Origin: Limosilactobacillus sp. WILCCON 0051 | GTDB lineage: Bacteria; Bacillota; Bacilli; Lactobacillales; Lactobacillaceae | Reading direction: 5' to 3' | DNA length: 64,000 nucleotides | Assembly: GCF_039955095.1 (NCBI RefSeq) | Contig: NZ_CP154878.1 | Location: 1,860,001 to 1,924,000, forward strand | In this document: positions 17,790 through 26,145 of the stretch, piece by piece | Layout of the letters: each line of letters starts with the position of its first letter | Position numbering within the stretch: position 1 is the stretch's first letter | Notes under the pieces: generated by a model | The model's input: only the letters and a program-made list of their open reading frames with translations | Told to the model about the DNA's origin: nothing | The model's database searches: none | Translations under genes and position numbers: made by a program

Positions 17790-18527
17790 TCACTCCTTGG
17801 TAATAATCGTGCCGGGATTCTGCAGACAATTGGTGATGGCTACCTGCTCAACTCCCGCGGTGCAGGCAGCAAAGGCAGCTTTGATCTTTGGCTGCATTCC
17901 GCTGCTGATGATTTTTTCAGCGACCAGTTTTTGTGAAACCAGCTTCGTTAAGTGCGGAATCAAATGGTGCTGATTCAAAACGCCGGCTACGTCTGTCATC
18001 AGATAAAGTTTTTTAGCGCCTAACAGACTGGCTACGTCGGCCGCGGCCTGATCGGCATTGACATTAAGCCAATTACCAGCCGGCGTCATCGCTAATGGTG
18101 CCAAAACGCCGATATAGCTGTCCAATAGCGGCAAAAGCTTATCTTGATTAACGCTGACGACGGTGCCCACTTCGCCGTAGACGCTTTGATCCAAATACTT
18201 GCCCACCAGCATCTGATTGTCCGCCGCGTTCAAACCGACGACTGGCAGCTGATGATCGCTGAGTTTCTGCAGCAATAATGGCTGAGCCTGTCCCAACAGC
18301 ACCAGTTTGGTCAGCGCCAGCGTCTGGGCATCGGTTACCCGCACGCCATCTTTTTTAACGACCGGCACCTGCAGCTGTTGGCAAAGCTTGGTAATCAAGG
18401 GACCGCCGCCATGCAGCAGCAGAATCTTTTTACCCTGCGTGCGCCAGACTGCCAGCTGTTCGAAAAAATCATCCGTTAGCTCGCTGATGGCTTGACCGCC
18501 GATTTTAATAATGATCAGATCTTTCAT
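17790..18527 (-). CDS. argB: Acetylglutamate kinase
   Basis: A 245-residue amino-acid kinase that phosphorylates N-acetylglutamate. The N-terminal IIKIGGQAI carries the ATP-binding Lys, HGGGPLI is the substrate loop, and NWLNVNADQAAADVASLLGA is the typical acetylglutamate-binding and ATP-binding region. The C-terminal GVEQVAITNC block is also present. It lies between argJ and argD with gaps of nine and four bases. The length fits the short, arginine-insensitive type without an N-terminal helix, as expected where ArgJ recycles acetyl groups. Confidence 0.94.
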   Translation of the reverse strand: MKDLIIIKIGGQAISELTDDFFEQLAVWRTQGKKILLLHGGGPLITKLCQQLQVPVVKKDGVRVTDAQTLALTKLVLLGQAQPLLLQKLSDHQLPVVGLNAADNQMLVGKYLDQSVYGEVGTVVSVNQDKLLPLLDSYIGVLAPLAMTPAGNWLNVNADQAAADVASLLGAKKLYLMTDVAGVLNQHHLIPHLTKLVSQKLVAEKIISSGMQPKIKAAFAACTAGVEQVAITNCLQNPGTIITKE

Positions 18528-18536
18528 GAATGCCTC

Positions 18537-19763
18537 CTAGCTCCGGTACGAGGCATTGATCTGCACGTATTTATAGGTCAGATCGCATCCCCATGCCTGT
18601 CCCTTGCCAAAGCCATGATGCAGATTGACATCGATTTTGATCTGATCCTCAGCCAGTTTCTGCCGCAGCAGCCATTCGTCATATTCAACGCCATGACTGC
18701 TCAAGACGATGTTGATGCCATTAAGCTTGATGTCAACGCGATTGACGTCCAAATCGGCATCCGTTGCGCCAATTGCTCCCATGATCCGGCCCCAGTTGGC
18801 ATCCTGACCAAACAAAGCGGCCTTGACCAGATTGGAGCCTACGATTGCCTTAGCGACGTGCTGAGCATCAAGATCATTAGCCGCGCCCTTGACATTGGCT
18901 TCAACCAGCTTAGTTGCCCCCTCGCCATCACGGGCAATCTCTTTGGCCAGCGCACTCAGCACTTGATGGTAGGCCTGGGCAAAGACTGGATAATCTGGGT
19001 GGTCCGGCGTCAATGATTCCTCATCCGCCATTGCCAGCCCATTTGCCATGGTAACGACCATATCATTAGTAGAGTTGTCGCCATCAACCGTGATCTGATT
19101 GAAAGTCGTGTCAACCTCCTCGCTTAACAAATCCTGCAGGCAGGCCCCGCTGATTTTGGCATCGGTCGTCACAAAGCCTAGCATGGTGGCCATCTTTGGG
19201 TGAATCATTCCCGAACCCTTGCAAAAGCCTGCCATCGTGCATTGATGACCCGCGATTTCAAACTTAACGGCAATCGTCTTGGTATGAGTATCCGTGGTCA
19301 GGACGGCTTCGGTAACTTTAGCCGACTTGGTTTGCTTCAGCTTGGCAATCCCGGCCTTGATCTTGTCCATTGGCAGCATTTCGCCGATTACCCCGGTTGA
19401 GGCCACGCCGATCAGATTTTGGCTGACACCCAGCTTTTTAGCCATCAGTGCCTGTTCTTTTAAAGCATCCAGCTTACCTTGAGGACCCGTGCAGGAATTG
19501 GCAATCGCACTGTTGACGATGATTCCCTGCAGCTGATGATCATGATTGATCGTTTCTTTGGTTAAGGCAGTTGGCGCCGCACAGAACTGGTTGGTCGTAT
19601 AAACCCCCGCGGCACTGGCTGGTACTTTGGAAAACAGCCAGCCCAGATCTGGTTTTTCAGCCTTGAGTCCAGCATGCAGCCCATCACTGTAAAATCCCTT
19701 AGGCCAAGTAAAGGCAGTTTCGACAATTGAAGCAACGTTTGGCGTAGTTTGTGGTTCCATCAT
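18537..19763 (-). CDS. argJ: Bifunctional ornithine acetyltransferase ArgJ
   Basis: A 408-residue precursor that self-cleaves into alpha and beta chains. It transfers acetyl from acetylornithine to glutamate and may also use acetyl-CoA. The cleavage site is in GSGMIHPKMATMLGF, with the nucleophilic Thr following Ala. The active-site block DGDNSTNDMV lies downstream. The start is the first of two consecutive ATG codons after GAAAGGA. Presence of ArgJ implies a cyclic arginine pathway. It is the second gene of the operon. Confidence 0.95.
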   Translation of the reverse strand: MMEPQTTPNVASIVETAFTWPKGFYSDGLHAGLKAEKPDLGWLFSKVPASAAGVYTTNQFCAAPTALTKETINHDHQLQGIIVNSAIANSCTGPQGKLDALKEQALMAKKLGVSQNLIGVASTGVIGEMLPMDKIKAGIAKLKQTKSAKVTEAVLTTDTHTKTIAVKFEIAGHQCTMAGFCKGSGMIHPKMATMLGFVTTDAKISGACLQDLLSEEVDTTFNQITVDGDNSTNDMVVTMANGLAMADEESLTPDHPDYPVFAQAYHQVLSALAKEIARDGEGATKLVEANVKGAANDLDAQHVAKAIVGSNLVKAALFGQDANWGRIMGAIGATDADLDVNRVDIKLNGINIVLSSHGVEYDEWLLRQKLAEDQIKIDVNLHHGFGKGQAWGCDLTYKYVQINASYRS

Positions 19764-19781
19764 ATTAAAGACATCCTTTCA

Positions 19782-20810
19782 TTATGGCCAGCTGGGAATC
19801 ATTGGCAATCCCAGCGTCTCGTCCAGTTCAAACATATGGTTCAGGTTTTGGACTGCTTGTCCCGCAGCCCCTTTCATCAGATTATCAATTACGGAAACGA
19901 CCAGGATCGTGTGACTGTTGGGATCCAGTGCCCAGCCCAGGTCGCAGAAATTCGAATGACTGACTTCTTTGATGCTTGGCCAGCCGTTTTTAATCAGGCG
20001 GACAAATCGTCGCTTGCCGTAGCATTCTTCAAAGGCCGCGGTCAGTTTTTCTTCATCAACGCCCGGCAACGGCTTGGCATAAATCGAAGCCATAATGCCG
20101 CGCGTTACTGGAATCAGCGTCGTCGTAAACTGCAGAGCCTTGACGCCTGCATCCCATTGCTGCAGCTGCTGCAGAATCTCTGGGATGTGCTGGTGCTGAT
20201 TGACCTTGTAAGGTTGCGAGTTTTCGTTGATCCAGGCAAAATGCGAGCTGGTCGTCAGTTTCTTGCCCGCGCCGGAAAGTCCCGACTTGGCATCAACGAT
20301 AATCGAGTCCAGATCGATCAAATGTTTTTTGACCAGCGGCGCCAGCCCTAACAGCGTGGCCGTCGCGTAACAGCCGGGATTAGCAACATAGCCGGCATGC
20401 ACGGCATTGAATTCAGCCAAGCCATATTGTGCTTTTGCCAGTTGATCAGCTGGAGCCGGATCCTTGTGGTACCACTTGGCATACTCTTTGGGATCCTTTA
20501 AGCGCATGTCGCCGGAAAGATCGATTACGGGAAAATCGGCGTCTAAATAAGGCTGAGCCAATTTGGCAGTGACTCCCGCCGGCGTGGCGAAAAACACCAC
20601 GTCATTTGCGGCCATAATTTTTCGGGCGTCATAAGGCTCAATCATGATTCGTCGGTCACAGAAAGCCTCTACTTCATCATTTAAAAAGCGTGGTGCGGCA
20701 GTATCTTGATGACCATACAGGTGAATGTTTTCAACCGCTGGATGCTGACTGAGCAGCTGGTATAAAACCGTGCCGCTATAACCAGTCACTCCGATGATGG
20801 CTGCGTTCAT
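19782..20810 (-). CDS. argC: N-acetyl-gamma-glutamyl-phosphate reductase
   Basis: A 342-residue NADPH-dependent reductase. It has an N-terminal Rossmann motif (GVTGYSGTVLYQLL) and the catalytic Cys in NPGCYATA. ATG 20810 follows AAGGAGG with good spacing; an upstream in-frame start at 20840 has no ribosome site. It opens the argCJBD operon. ARG-box-like AT-rich palindromes lie in its leader. No argF, carAB or argGH is present in the window, so the pathway must be completed elsewhere. Confidence 0.95.
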   Translation of the reverse strand: MNAAIIGVTGYSGTVLYQLLSQHPAVENIHLYGHQDTAAPRFLNDEVEAFCDRRIMIEPYDARKIMAANDVVFFATPAGVTAKLAQPYLDADFPVIDLSGDMRLKDPKEYAKWYHKDPAPADQLAKAQYGLAEFNAVHAGYVANPGCYATATLLGLAPLVKKHLIDLDSIIVDAKSGLSGAGKKLTTSSHFAWINENSQPYKVNQHQHIPEILQQLQQWDAGVKALQFTTTLIPVTRGIMASIYAKPLPGVDEEKLTAAFEECYGKRRFVRLIKNGWPSIKEVSHSNFCDLGWALDPNSHTILVVSVIDNLMKGAAGQAVQNLNHMFELDETLGLPMIPSWP

Positions 20811-20923
20811 AATCTGTGACCTCCTTGTTCGTGATTGCATAAAAAATTAATAAAATCATTGGTGATAATATAACCCATGAATTAGAATTCGACAACCTTT
20901 TATTGGTCATTTTCTTATATTCC

Positions 20924-20941
20924 TTGAATAATAATTATTAA
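20924..20941. promoter_or_regulatory. ARG-box-like palindrome upstream of argC
   Basis: TTGAATAATAATTATTAA resembles ArgR operators (TGAAT-AT-rich-ATTCA) with one good half site. It is about 115 bp upstream of argC. The surrounding 20811-21069 is AT-rich leader DNA without a gene. Confidence 0.35.
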
Positions 20942-21069
20942 ATCCCCATTTAAGCGCTTTTAAAGAGAATATTATTTTAATAAATAAACAAGATTAACTA
21001 TCTGACTACAAACTCCTCCCTTTAGATAATTGTATAATATTCTAAAAATATACCGTTGTATGCAAAAAT

Positions 21070-21107
21070 AAAAATGGGTCCGATCCATCTAGATCAAACC
21101 CATTTTT
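21070..21107. terminator. Terminator between the HAD gene and argC
   Basis: AAAAATGGGT pairs with ACCCATTTTT, with an inner GATC/GATC pairing. It ends minus-strand transcription from the HAD phosphatase before the arg operon. Bases 21108-21320 hold no recognisable gene. Confidence 0.82.
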
Positions 21108-21320
21108 AGATTTTTTACGGTCTTATTTTCACCGGCCTGTCAGAATGCCAATGATCAGCCGCCAGCTTTTTTCGCTGATGAACCGCTACTTTAAGCTGCC
21201 ACGGTGATCAGCGGTTGCCAATCAACTAAGCCGCCTTTAACACGGTGCCGTTGACGATCAACCCCGCTGCCAATGATATGATTTATCAATCGGCTCGACC
21301 ATATTTAACGTCATTTCAAG

Positions 21321-21426
21321 ATTGTCTCGCCAACTCCATTATGATTGTTGTCGGCCTGTCGAAGGAGCGCTAACAGACAAAACCTTAGATATTGCCTCGC
21401 CAACTCCATTATGATTGTTGTCGGCC
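21321..21426. repeat. 70-bp tandem duplication in the HAD gene 3' end
   Basis: A 36-bp segment at 21321-21356 recurs at 21391-21426 with one difference (period 70). Because 70 is not a multiple of three, the duplication shifts the frame and gives the HAD protein a new C-terminus. Confidence 0.88.
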
Positions 21427-22184
21427 GTAACCTGGTCAGCAATCGCTCGCAGCTGCGGTACTGCGTTGCCCATTGCCACGCCAATTCCAGCTGCTTTTAT
21501 CATTCCCAGATCATTTTGCTCATCACCAATTGCCATCGTCGCAGTCGGCTCAATCTTTAGCAGACCGGTCAGCTGTCTCAGTGCGGATTCCTTACTGGCT
21601 AAAGGATGCGTGAACTCCAGGTGGTCTTTTTGACTGCGCAGGACCGTAAAGCGCTGCTTAAAGTCTTTTGGCATGACAGTTTGCAGGTAATCCAGCTTGG
21701 CCGGTTCATCCAGGATCATGCCCTTGACCGGTATTAGATTTGGCAAAGCACGCATTTCTGCCAGCGTGCGCGTCTGCAGCTCAATCCCAACCGTTTCCGC
21801 TTCTTTTAAGATAACGCTGTTTTGATCGCCAGGCGTGACGTACATGCAAGCAGGCGTCAACAGACTGAACGCGGCTTGATTTTGGTGAGCAAATTCCAGC
21901 AGATCAAGATAGTCGCTAAACTGCAGCTGGTGACTCATCAACGTTTCTTGGGTCGTCGTCTGAATCAGCGAGCCATTATAGCTGATTACGTACTGGTCCG
22001 CTTGCTGCCAAAGTCCGAGCTGCTTAAGATAATCCGTCACTCCACAAAGCGGCCGACCGGTACACAGCACGATTTTTTGACCGGCTGCGGCTGCCCGTTG
22101 AACAGCTTGAATCGTCGCCGGCAGAATCTGGCCTTGATCGTTAAGCAGCGTGCCATCAATATCAACCGCGATTAGTTTTATCAT
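21339..22184 (-). CDS. Cof-type HAD-IIB sugar phosphatase
   Basis: A 281-residue haloacid-dehalogenase phosphatase of the Cof subfamily. Motif I is AVDIDGTLL at the N-terminus, motif II is VLCTGRP, and motifs III and IV are the Lys of LASKESALRQL and GDEQNDLGMI. Its substrate is probably a sugar phosphate or another phosphorylated metabolite. The C-terminus reads NHNGVGEAISKVL and then a novel tail SVSAPSTGRQQS, created by the out-of-frame 70-bp duplication. The untouched copy downstream would encode NHNGVGETILK plus stop, probably the ancestral end. Confidence 0.9.
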   Translation of the reverse strand: MIKLIAVDIDGTLLNDQGQILPATIQAVQRAAAAGQKIVLCTGRPLCGVTDYLKQLGLWQQADQYVISYNGSLIQTTTQETLMSHQLQFSDYLDLLEFAHQNQAAFSLLTPACMYVTPGDQNSVILKEAETVGIELQTRTLAEMRALPNLIPVKGMILDEPAKLDYLQTVMPKDFKQRFTVLRSQKDHLEFTHPLASKESALRQLTGLLKIEPTATMAIGDEQNDLGMIKAAGIGVAMGNAVPQLRAIADQVTADNNHNGVGEAISKVLSVSAPSTGRQQS

Positions 22185-22265
22185 TTTGATCCTTCCTTAT
22201 TAACCAATATTTAAGCCCGATCAAAAGTACCGCCGGCTCGTATCAATCGCCGGCACGTTTCTTGA

Positions 22266-24497
22266 TCAGTCATCGCCCTTAAACCAGCGCGACCAGATGC
22301 CACGGCGCTTAGGCTGCTGTTTCTTGCTTGCCAGCTGCTCCATTGCTTTTAGCATCATCTCATCGTGTTTTTCTTGGCGGGCAGCTTGTTTGGCAGACTG
22401 CTGGGCTTGAGCTTTAAGCAGCTGAGTAAGCTGATCTTGCTGATTTTCTTTTTGATGCAGCTGCTCATAGTAGCGTCTGATCAGCGGCTCGCCGACAAAA
22501 TGGTCAAAGCGGTCGATGTCTAAGACCATGCCGTTGTCGTATTGATCAAGCGCTACGCCAGATTCGCGCGGAAACATATTATAGTAGTTGTCCAGCGTTT
22601 GATTGATGTTTTCATAGGTGCTGCCCTTGAGGTTGTTGAAAATTGCCTTCGAAACGCTGAATCGCTGGTCATCCCCTTCAGTAAACGCGACATGCTCAAA
22701 GTTGTCATCCTTGATCAGCATTTTCCAAGTCAGACGATTGCGATCAACCTTGTAGTCATAGTTTTGCCAGATGAGATCGGCCAATTCATCAGCCAGCCCA
22801 AACCGAGTCAGCAGCTCGTTTAACAGTTCTTTGGTCAGATACAGATAGTCCTGTACCAAGCGTTCTTCTTCCTGACCAGTCAGATCATTGAGTCGTTCGT
22901 TCAAATGCCAGGTCATCCAGCGATAGATATGGTCATTGACGCTGTTGACCAAAATATTGTAGTCATAGCGCTGCTGCTTGAGATCTTTCCAGCCCGCCTC
23001 AAACGAAAGGTAGTAGACCCGCTTGGTGATTTCTTCCAGGTTGTTGATGGTTCGATCACCGGCATTATGGTTCATGGCAAATACGTTGACGTTGTGAATG
23101 TCAGTCAGCGTGTTGGACCACTGCTTGATGGCGTTGGTTGCCACCTTGCTATGCAGAAAGTTTTCATTTAACTCGTCAATGATCATCGGCGAGACAAACC
23201 GCTTCGACTGCAGGTAGCTGCCCAAAAACTCAACAGCACGGTTGGTATGCGCGCCATTTCCTTGATTGATCTGGACATACTGAACGCTTGGCGAATCGTC
23301 TCCAATAAACGGCTTGAAATAATCGCGCACCAGCAGCGTCTTCCCCGTCGTCCCGCGGCCAATCAAAACCATGGAGACTGGTACCTGATCCGGACTCTTA
23401 GAGAAATTGGAATCCCGGTAAAGCGCGCGAATCTTCCAAATCAAGGGTGCCGTCATCAAATAGACAAACGCCGAGAGTGCCTGCTGACTTTCATCCTTGA
23501 TTTTGTTATAGCGAAAACTCTTGATGATTTTGACAAAGTTCTCCACATCAGCTCTGGTTACCAAATCATCCGCCACCGTCAATGGATGATACAGTCCGTC
23601 TGCTTGATCCTGAACGATTATCTGATCACTTTGATATGACCACATTGGCCGTGGATAAAGCTCACTGGCATCAGCTTCTTCAGAATGGGGCTTTTTAAAC
23701 GTCCGATAGACCAGCTGCTTGACGGTACTTTTGGCCTGTTCTTTGTTGCGCCGCCGATTACCCTTAACGGTATAGATCGTCGACACCGTCTGCACGACTT
23801 CCGGCTTGACCGCGTAACTGATCTGCTCGCGCTTAGCTTCATCGACTACCTGCTCAATATCTTTAGCATGTACTTGAATCGACTTATTATCCAGCTGCTC
23901 AAACGTTGCCTCAGTCAAGACGGCCGCAATCTCATCAACTGATTTGTCGTGCAGCTGGTTGATCAGCTTGCGGCTCAGATATTCCGTACTGTCCTGATTG
24001 AAGTTTTGCTCAAACAGCTGCTGGTGAGCCTGATAGATGGCTTGATCGGCCGCCACGCTTTTATCGCCGGTGTACAGCCACATCATTTCGTGATTGTCGT
24101 GCAATGCCTTGTCTGTCAGATTCATCGAGCCGTTAAAGATCGCAAACTGAGTCTCGTTTTCAAAGATAAAATACTTGCTGTGAAATAAATGATCCTTGGT
24201 AAAATGCAGCTGCAGCGTTTCATCCGTGATTCGCCGCAGAAATTCTTCACTGGCATTCTTGAGTTCTTTCGTGCGCCGTGAAAGATCAAAAAACTGATTC
24301 AGGTTCTGGCCCGTCTTTTGATCCTCCATTCCCAAGATCAGCTTAATCTGCTTAAAGCGCGGCAACAGCTCTTGTTCAATAATCTTAAACGAGCCGACAA
24401 ACGATACGCCGCTTAAGATATCATAAGCCGTCGTCAGATCAAAGAATTCCGGCTGCGTCAGCATGGTTTGTTTTTTTAGGTCATAAATGGTTAGCAT
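22266..24497 (-). CDS. PLD-like nuclease fused to P-loop ATPase
   Basis: A 743-residue two-domain protein. The N-terminal part (to about residue 190) has one phospholipase-D-type HxK motif, HSKYFIF (His106, Lys108), followed by NGSMNLT, as in PLD nucleases. The C-terminal part has Walker A GRGTTGKT (about 380-387), Walker B MIIDELNE (about 439), a sensor-like VFAMNHN (about 473) and an Arg-finger-like TKR (about 492). This order resembles SF3/AAA+ helicases. A Gln-rich coiled stretch ends the protein. The ATG is chosen after GAGGG; the frame is open further upstream. Function is unknown; DNA processing or defence is possible. Confidence 0.7.
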   Translation of the reverse strand: MLTIYDLKKQTMLTQPEFFDLTTAYDILSGVSFVGSFKIIEQELLPRFKQIKLILGMEDQKTGQNLNQFFDLSRRTKELKNASEEFLRRITDETLQLHFTKDHLFHSKYFIFENETQFAIFNGSMNLTDKALHDNHEMMWLYTGDKSVAADQAIYQAHQQLFEQNFNQDSTEYLSRKLINQLHDKSVDEIAAVLTEATFEQLDNKSIQVHAKDIEQVVDEAKREQISYAVKPEVVQTVSTIYTVKGNRRRNKEQAKSTVKQLVYRTFKKPHSEEADASELYPRPMWSYQSDQIIVQDQADGLYHPLTVADDLVTRADVENFVKIIKSFRYNKIKDESQQALSAFVYLMTAPLIWKIRALYRDSNFSKSPDQVPVSMVLIGRGTTGKTLLVRDYFKPFIGDDSPSVQYVQINQGNGAHTNRAVEFLGSYLQSKRFVSPMIIDELNENFLHSKVATNAIKQWSNTLTDIHNVNVFAMNHNAGDRTINNLEEITKRVYYLSFEAGWKDLKQQRYDYNILVNSVNDHIYRWMTWHLNERLNDLTGQEEERLVQDYLYLTKELLNELLTRFGLADELADLIWQNYDYKVDRNRLTWKMLIKDDNFEHVAFTEGDDQRFSVSKAIFNNLKGSTYENINQTLDNYYNMFPRESGVALDQYDNGMVLDIDRFDHFVGEPLIRRYYEQLHQKENQQDQLTQLLKAQAQQSAKQAARQEKHDEMMLKAMEQLASKKQQPKRRGIWSRWFKGDD

Positions 24498-24644
24498 GGT
24501 TCCCTCATTAATAGTCGTTTTCTTAGATTGTACCAAAACTAAGCAAAGTTGGATCGATTTCATTTGGCAGCTGATATCTTAAGGCAACTTCTAAAAGCCC
24601 CAGCCTTCGCTAAATTCGTTTAGGCAGCTGCCTTTCCGCCACGA

Positions 24645-24678
24645 AAAAAAGCGACACGCAAAACGCGGCCGCTTCTTT
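24645..24678 (-). terminator. Terminator after the first apf gene
   Basis: On the minus strand AAGCGGCCGCG, then a TTTT loop, then GCGTGTCGCTT form an imperfect stem, followed by a seven-T run. Confidence 0.7.
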
Positions 24679-24762
24679 TGGTAAGGAAATATGTTTATTG
24701 ATTGAGATCGTTTTTTGGGAAATCAAATGATCAGGGATGATTTGGCATTGCCAAGCTGGATT

Positions 24763-25398
24763 TTAGTACCAGCCGTGGCTTTGCCAGAATTGTTGAGCAG
24801 CCGTCCAAGAACCGTAACGACTGGCAACGTAATTATCAGCCACGCGTTCTTGGTTGGCAGCTGAGTAGTCGCCATTCAGGTAAGAAGAACTCAGTTGGTA
24901 CTTACCGTAGTATTGACCGTTTTGCGCGGTGTAGCTGCCACCAGATTCACGAGCAGCAATCCAAGCCTTAGCAGCGGCATCGCTACCAGAAGCAGTGGAA
25001 GTATACGTTGATTGCGTGCCTGAAGATGCTTGGCTGGCAGCTGATTGCGTTGTCGATTGCGCAGCAGCAGTCGTTTGAGCAGCTGGCTGAGTTTGAACTT
25101 GGGCGACCGTAGTCTGTTGACCATTTTGATCGCTGACTACGACTTCACCATCGTCCTTGATCGTCAGCTGTTGACCAACAAAGATCAGGTTCTTGTCGGC
25201 GATGTTGTTGTTTTGGGCAAGCTGGTCAACAAAGTCCAGGTTGTGACCCAACTTGTATGAAATGCTGGAAAGCGTGTCGCCGGCCTGTACCGTGTAGGTC
25301 GTGTCGGCGTTGGCCGTAGTTGCTGCTCCCACCGTGCCCAATGCAACGGCACCAGCAACGGCTGCGGTAATCTTCATAGCTTTCTTGTTAAAATTCAT
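24763..25398 (-). CDS. apf1: Apf-like LysM surface protein, copy 1
   Basis: A secreted cell-surface protein of 211 residues. It has a signal peptide ([20 protein letters not shown], then TANADT), a LysM domain (YTVQAGDTLSSISYKLG) for peptidoglycan binding, an Ala/Gln/Ser/Thr-rich linker, and the conserved C-terminal domain of aggregation-promoting factors ([20 protein letters not shown] to the SWTAAQQFW end). Members affect cell shape, aggregation or adhesion, and the C-terminal domain resembles transglycosylases. The start chosen is MNFNKKAM. It is a paralogue of the gene at 29706, with which it shares upstream motifs. Confidence 0.9.
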   Translation of the reverse strand: MNFNKKAMKITAAVAGAVALGTVGAATTANADTTYTVQAGDTLSSISYKLGHNLDFVDQLAQNNNIADKNLIFVGQQLTIKDDGEVVVSDQNGQQTTVAQVQTQPAAQTTAAAQSTTQSAASQASSGTQSTYTSTASGSDAAAKAWIAARESGGSYTAQNGQYYGKYQLSSSYLNGDYSAANQERVADNYVASRYGSWTAAQQFWQSHGWY

Positions 25399-25441
25399 AT
25401 TTGTTAAATCCATCCTTTTTCGTTTGTTTTGATCTTGCTTA

Positions 25442-25547
25442 TTTATCAACGGTGACTACTATACAGGTTCAACGTTACACGTGGGTTAATCGCAAATATC
25501 AAATTCCGCTATTTTCGTAATGTTTCGTAATGTAAGCCGGTTTCATC
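25442..25547 (-). promoter_or_regulatory. Upstream region shared with the second apf gene
   Basis: Two blocks, TTTATCAACGGTGA (25442-25455) and TAATGTAAGCCGGTTTCATC (25528-25547), recur upstream of the second apf gene at 30588 and 30674. Both pairs are exactly 86 bp apart. The complement of the bases next to the first block (TATAGT) may be a -10. A common regulator or leader is likely. Confidence 0.6.
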
Positions 25548-25644
25548 AATTCTAAACGATTAGGGTTGAAAACGTCATCGTCAGCGCCCGGTTTTGTTTT
25601 CATCAATGTTTCAATCAAAAAGTTAGGCGTCCCTTAATCTGTAA

Positions 25645-25694
25645 TAAAAAAGCCGTAAATTTGAAGATTTCAGCCCTCAAATTACGGTTTTTTC
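25645..25694. terminator. Orphan bidirectional terminator-like hairpin
   Basis: AAAAAAGCCGTAAATTTGA and TCAAATTACGGTTTTTT form a long stem with A and T runs on both sides. No gene ends nearby on either strand; it separates the apf promoter region from the T-box operon. Confidence 0.75.
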
Positions 25695-25802
25695 TTGAAT
25701 TTTTGATTGATTTATTGCTTTTTAACTGCTGAATATTACTTGCCAGCTAGGGGGGTGACCTTATGGCTGAGTTCATCGATAAAATAAATTCTCAGTTTTT
25801 TG

Positions 25803-25830
25803 TTGACAAAAATTAATTAATCGTTATAGA
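25803..25830 (+). promoter_or_regulatory. Promoter of the T-box operon
   Basis: TTGACA (25803-25808), a 16-bp spacer, and TATAGA (25825-25830) lie just before the T-box leader. Confidence 0.7.
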
Positions 25831-25849
25831 ATTATGAAAAATTAATTAA

Positions 25850-26126
25850 TGACGCTGAAGAGATGAGTAGTTAAGCGGATGCCTTTAGAGAGACGGTGGC
25901 TGGTGAAAACCGTTGGCAAATGCTTAATGAAGATGGTCTCTGAGTCTTAGAAACGGTGAGCTTTTGGCAAGCCATTTCCGGTTAACGGTCGATATTCCGT
26001 TCTGGTCTCTCCTACTTGGAGGCACCAGCTGAGGATAAAGGAGCAATTCTTTATCAAATTAGGGTGGTAACGCGTATAACACGCCCCTAGCAGTGACGAG
26101 TGCATTGCTGGGGGCGTTTTTATTTT
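25850..26126 (+). promoter_or_regulatory. T-box leader, probably Asp-specific
   Basis: Stem I features are present: AGTA next to a GTTAAGC/GCTTAAT helix, GGTGGCTGGTGAAAACC in the distal loop region, and TCTCT closing the base. The T-box is AGGGTGGTAACGCG (26061-26074), followed by a strong terminator with the stem CGCCCCTAGCA/TTGCTGGGGGCG and a T-rich tail. The specifier-loop 3' side reads GAAGATG. By the usual register the codon is GAT (Asp), with ATG (Met) as the alternative. The racemase downstream favours Asp. Uncharged tRNA would turn on the operon. Confidence 0.9.
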
Positions 26127-26145
26127 TAAGAAAAGAGGAATTCAA

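Noticed and set aside
25515..25540. WalR site upstream of the first apf gene
   Set aside because: TGT repeats are 10 bp apart, while the WalR consensus requires 11; kept only as part of the shared module.
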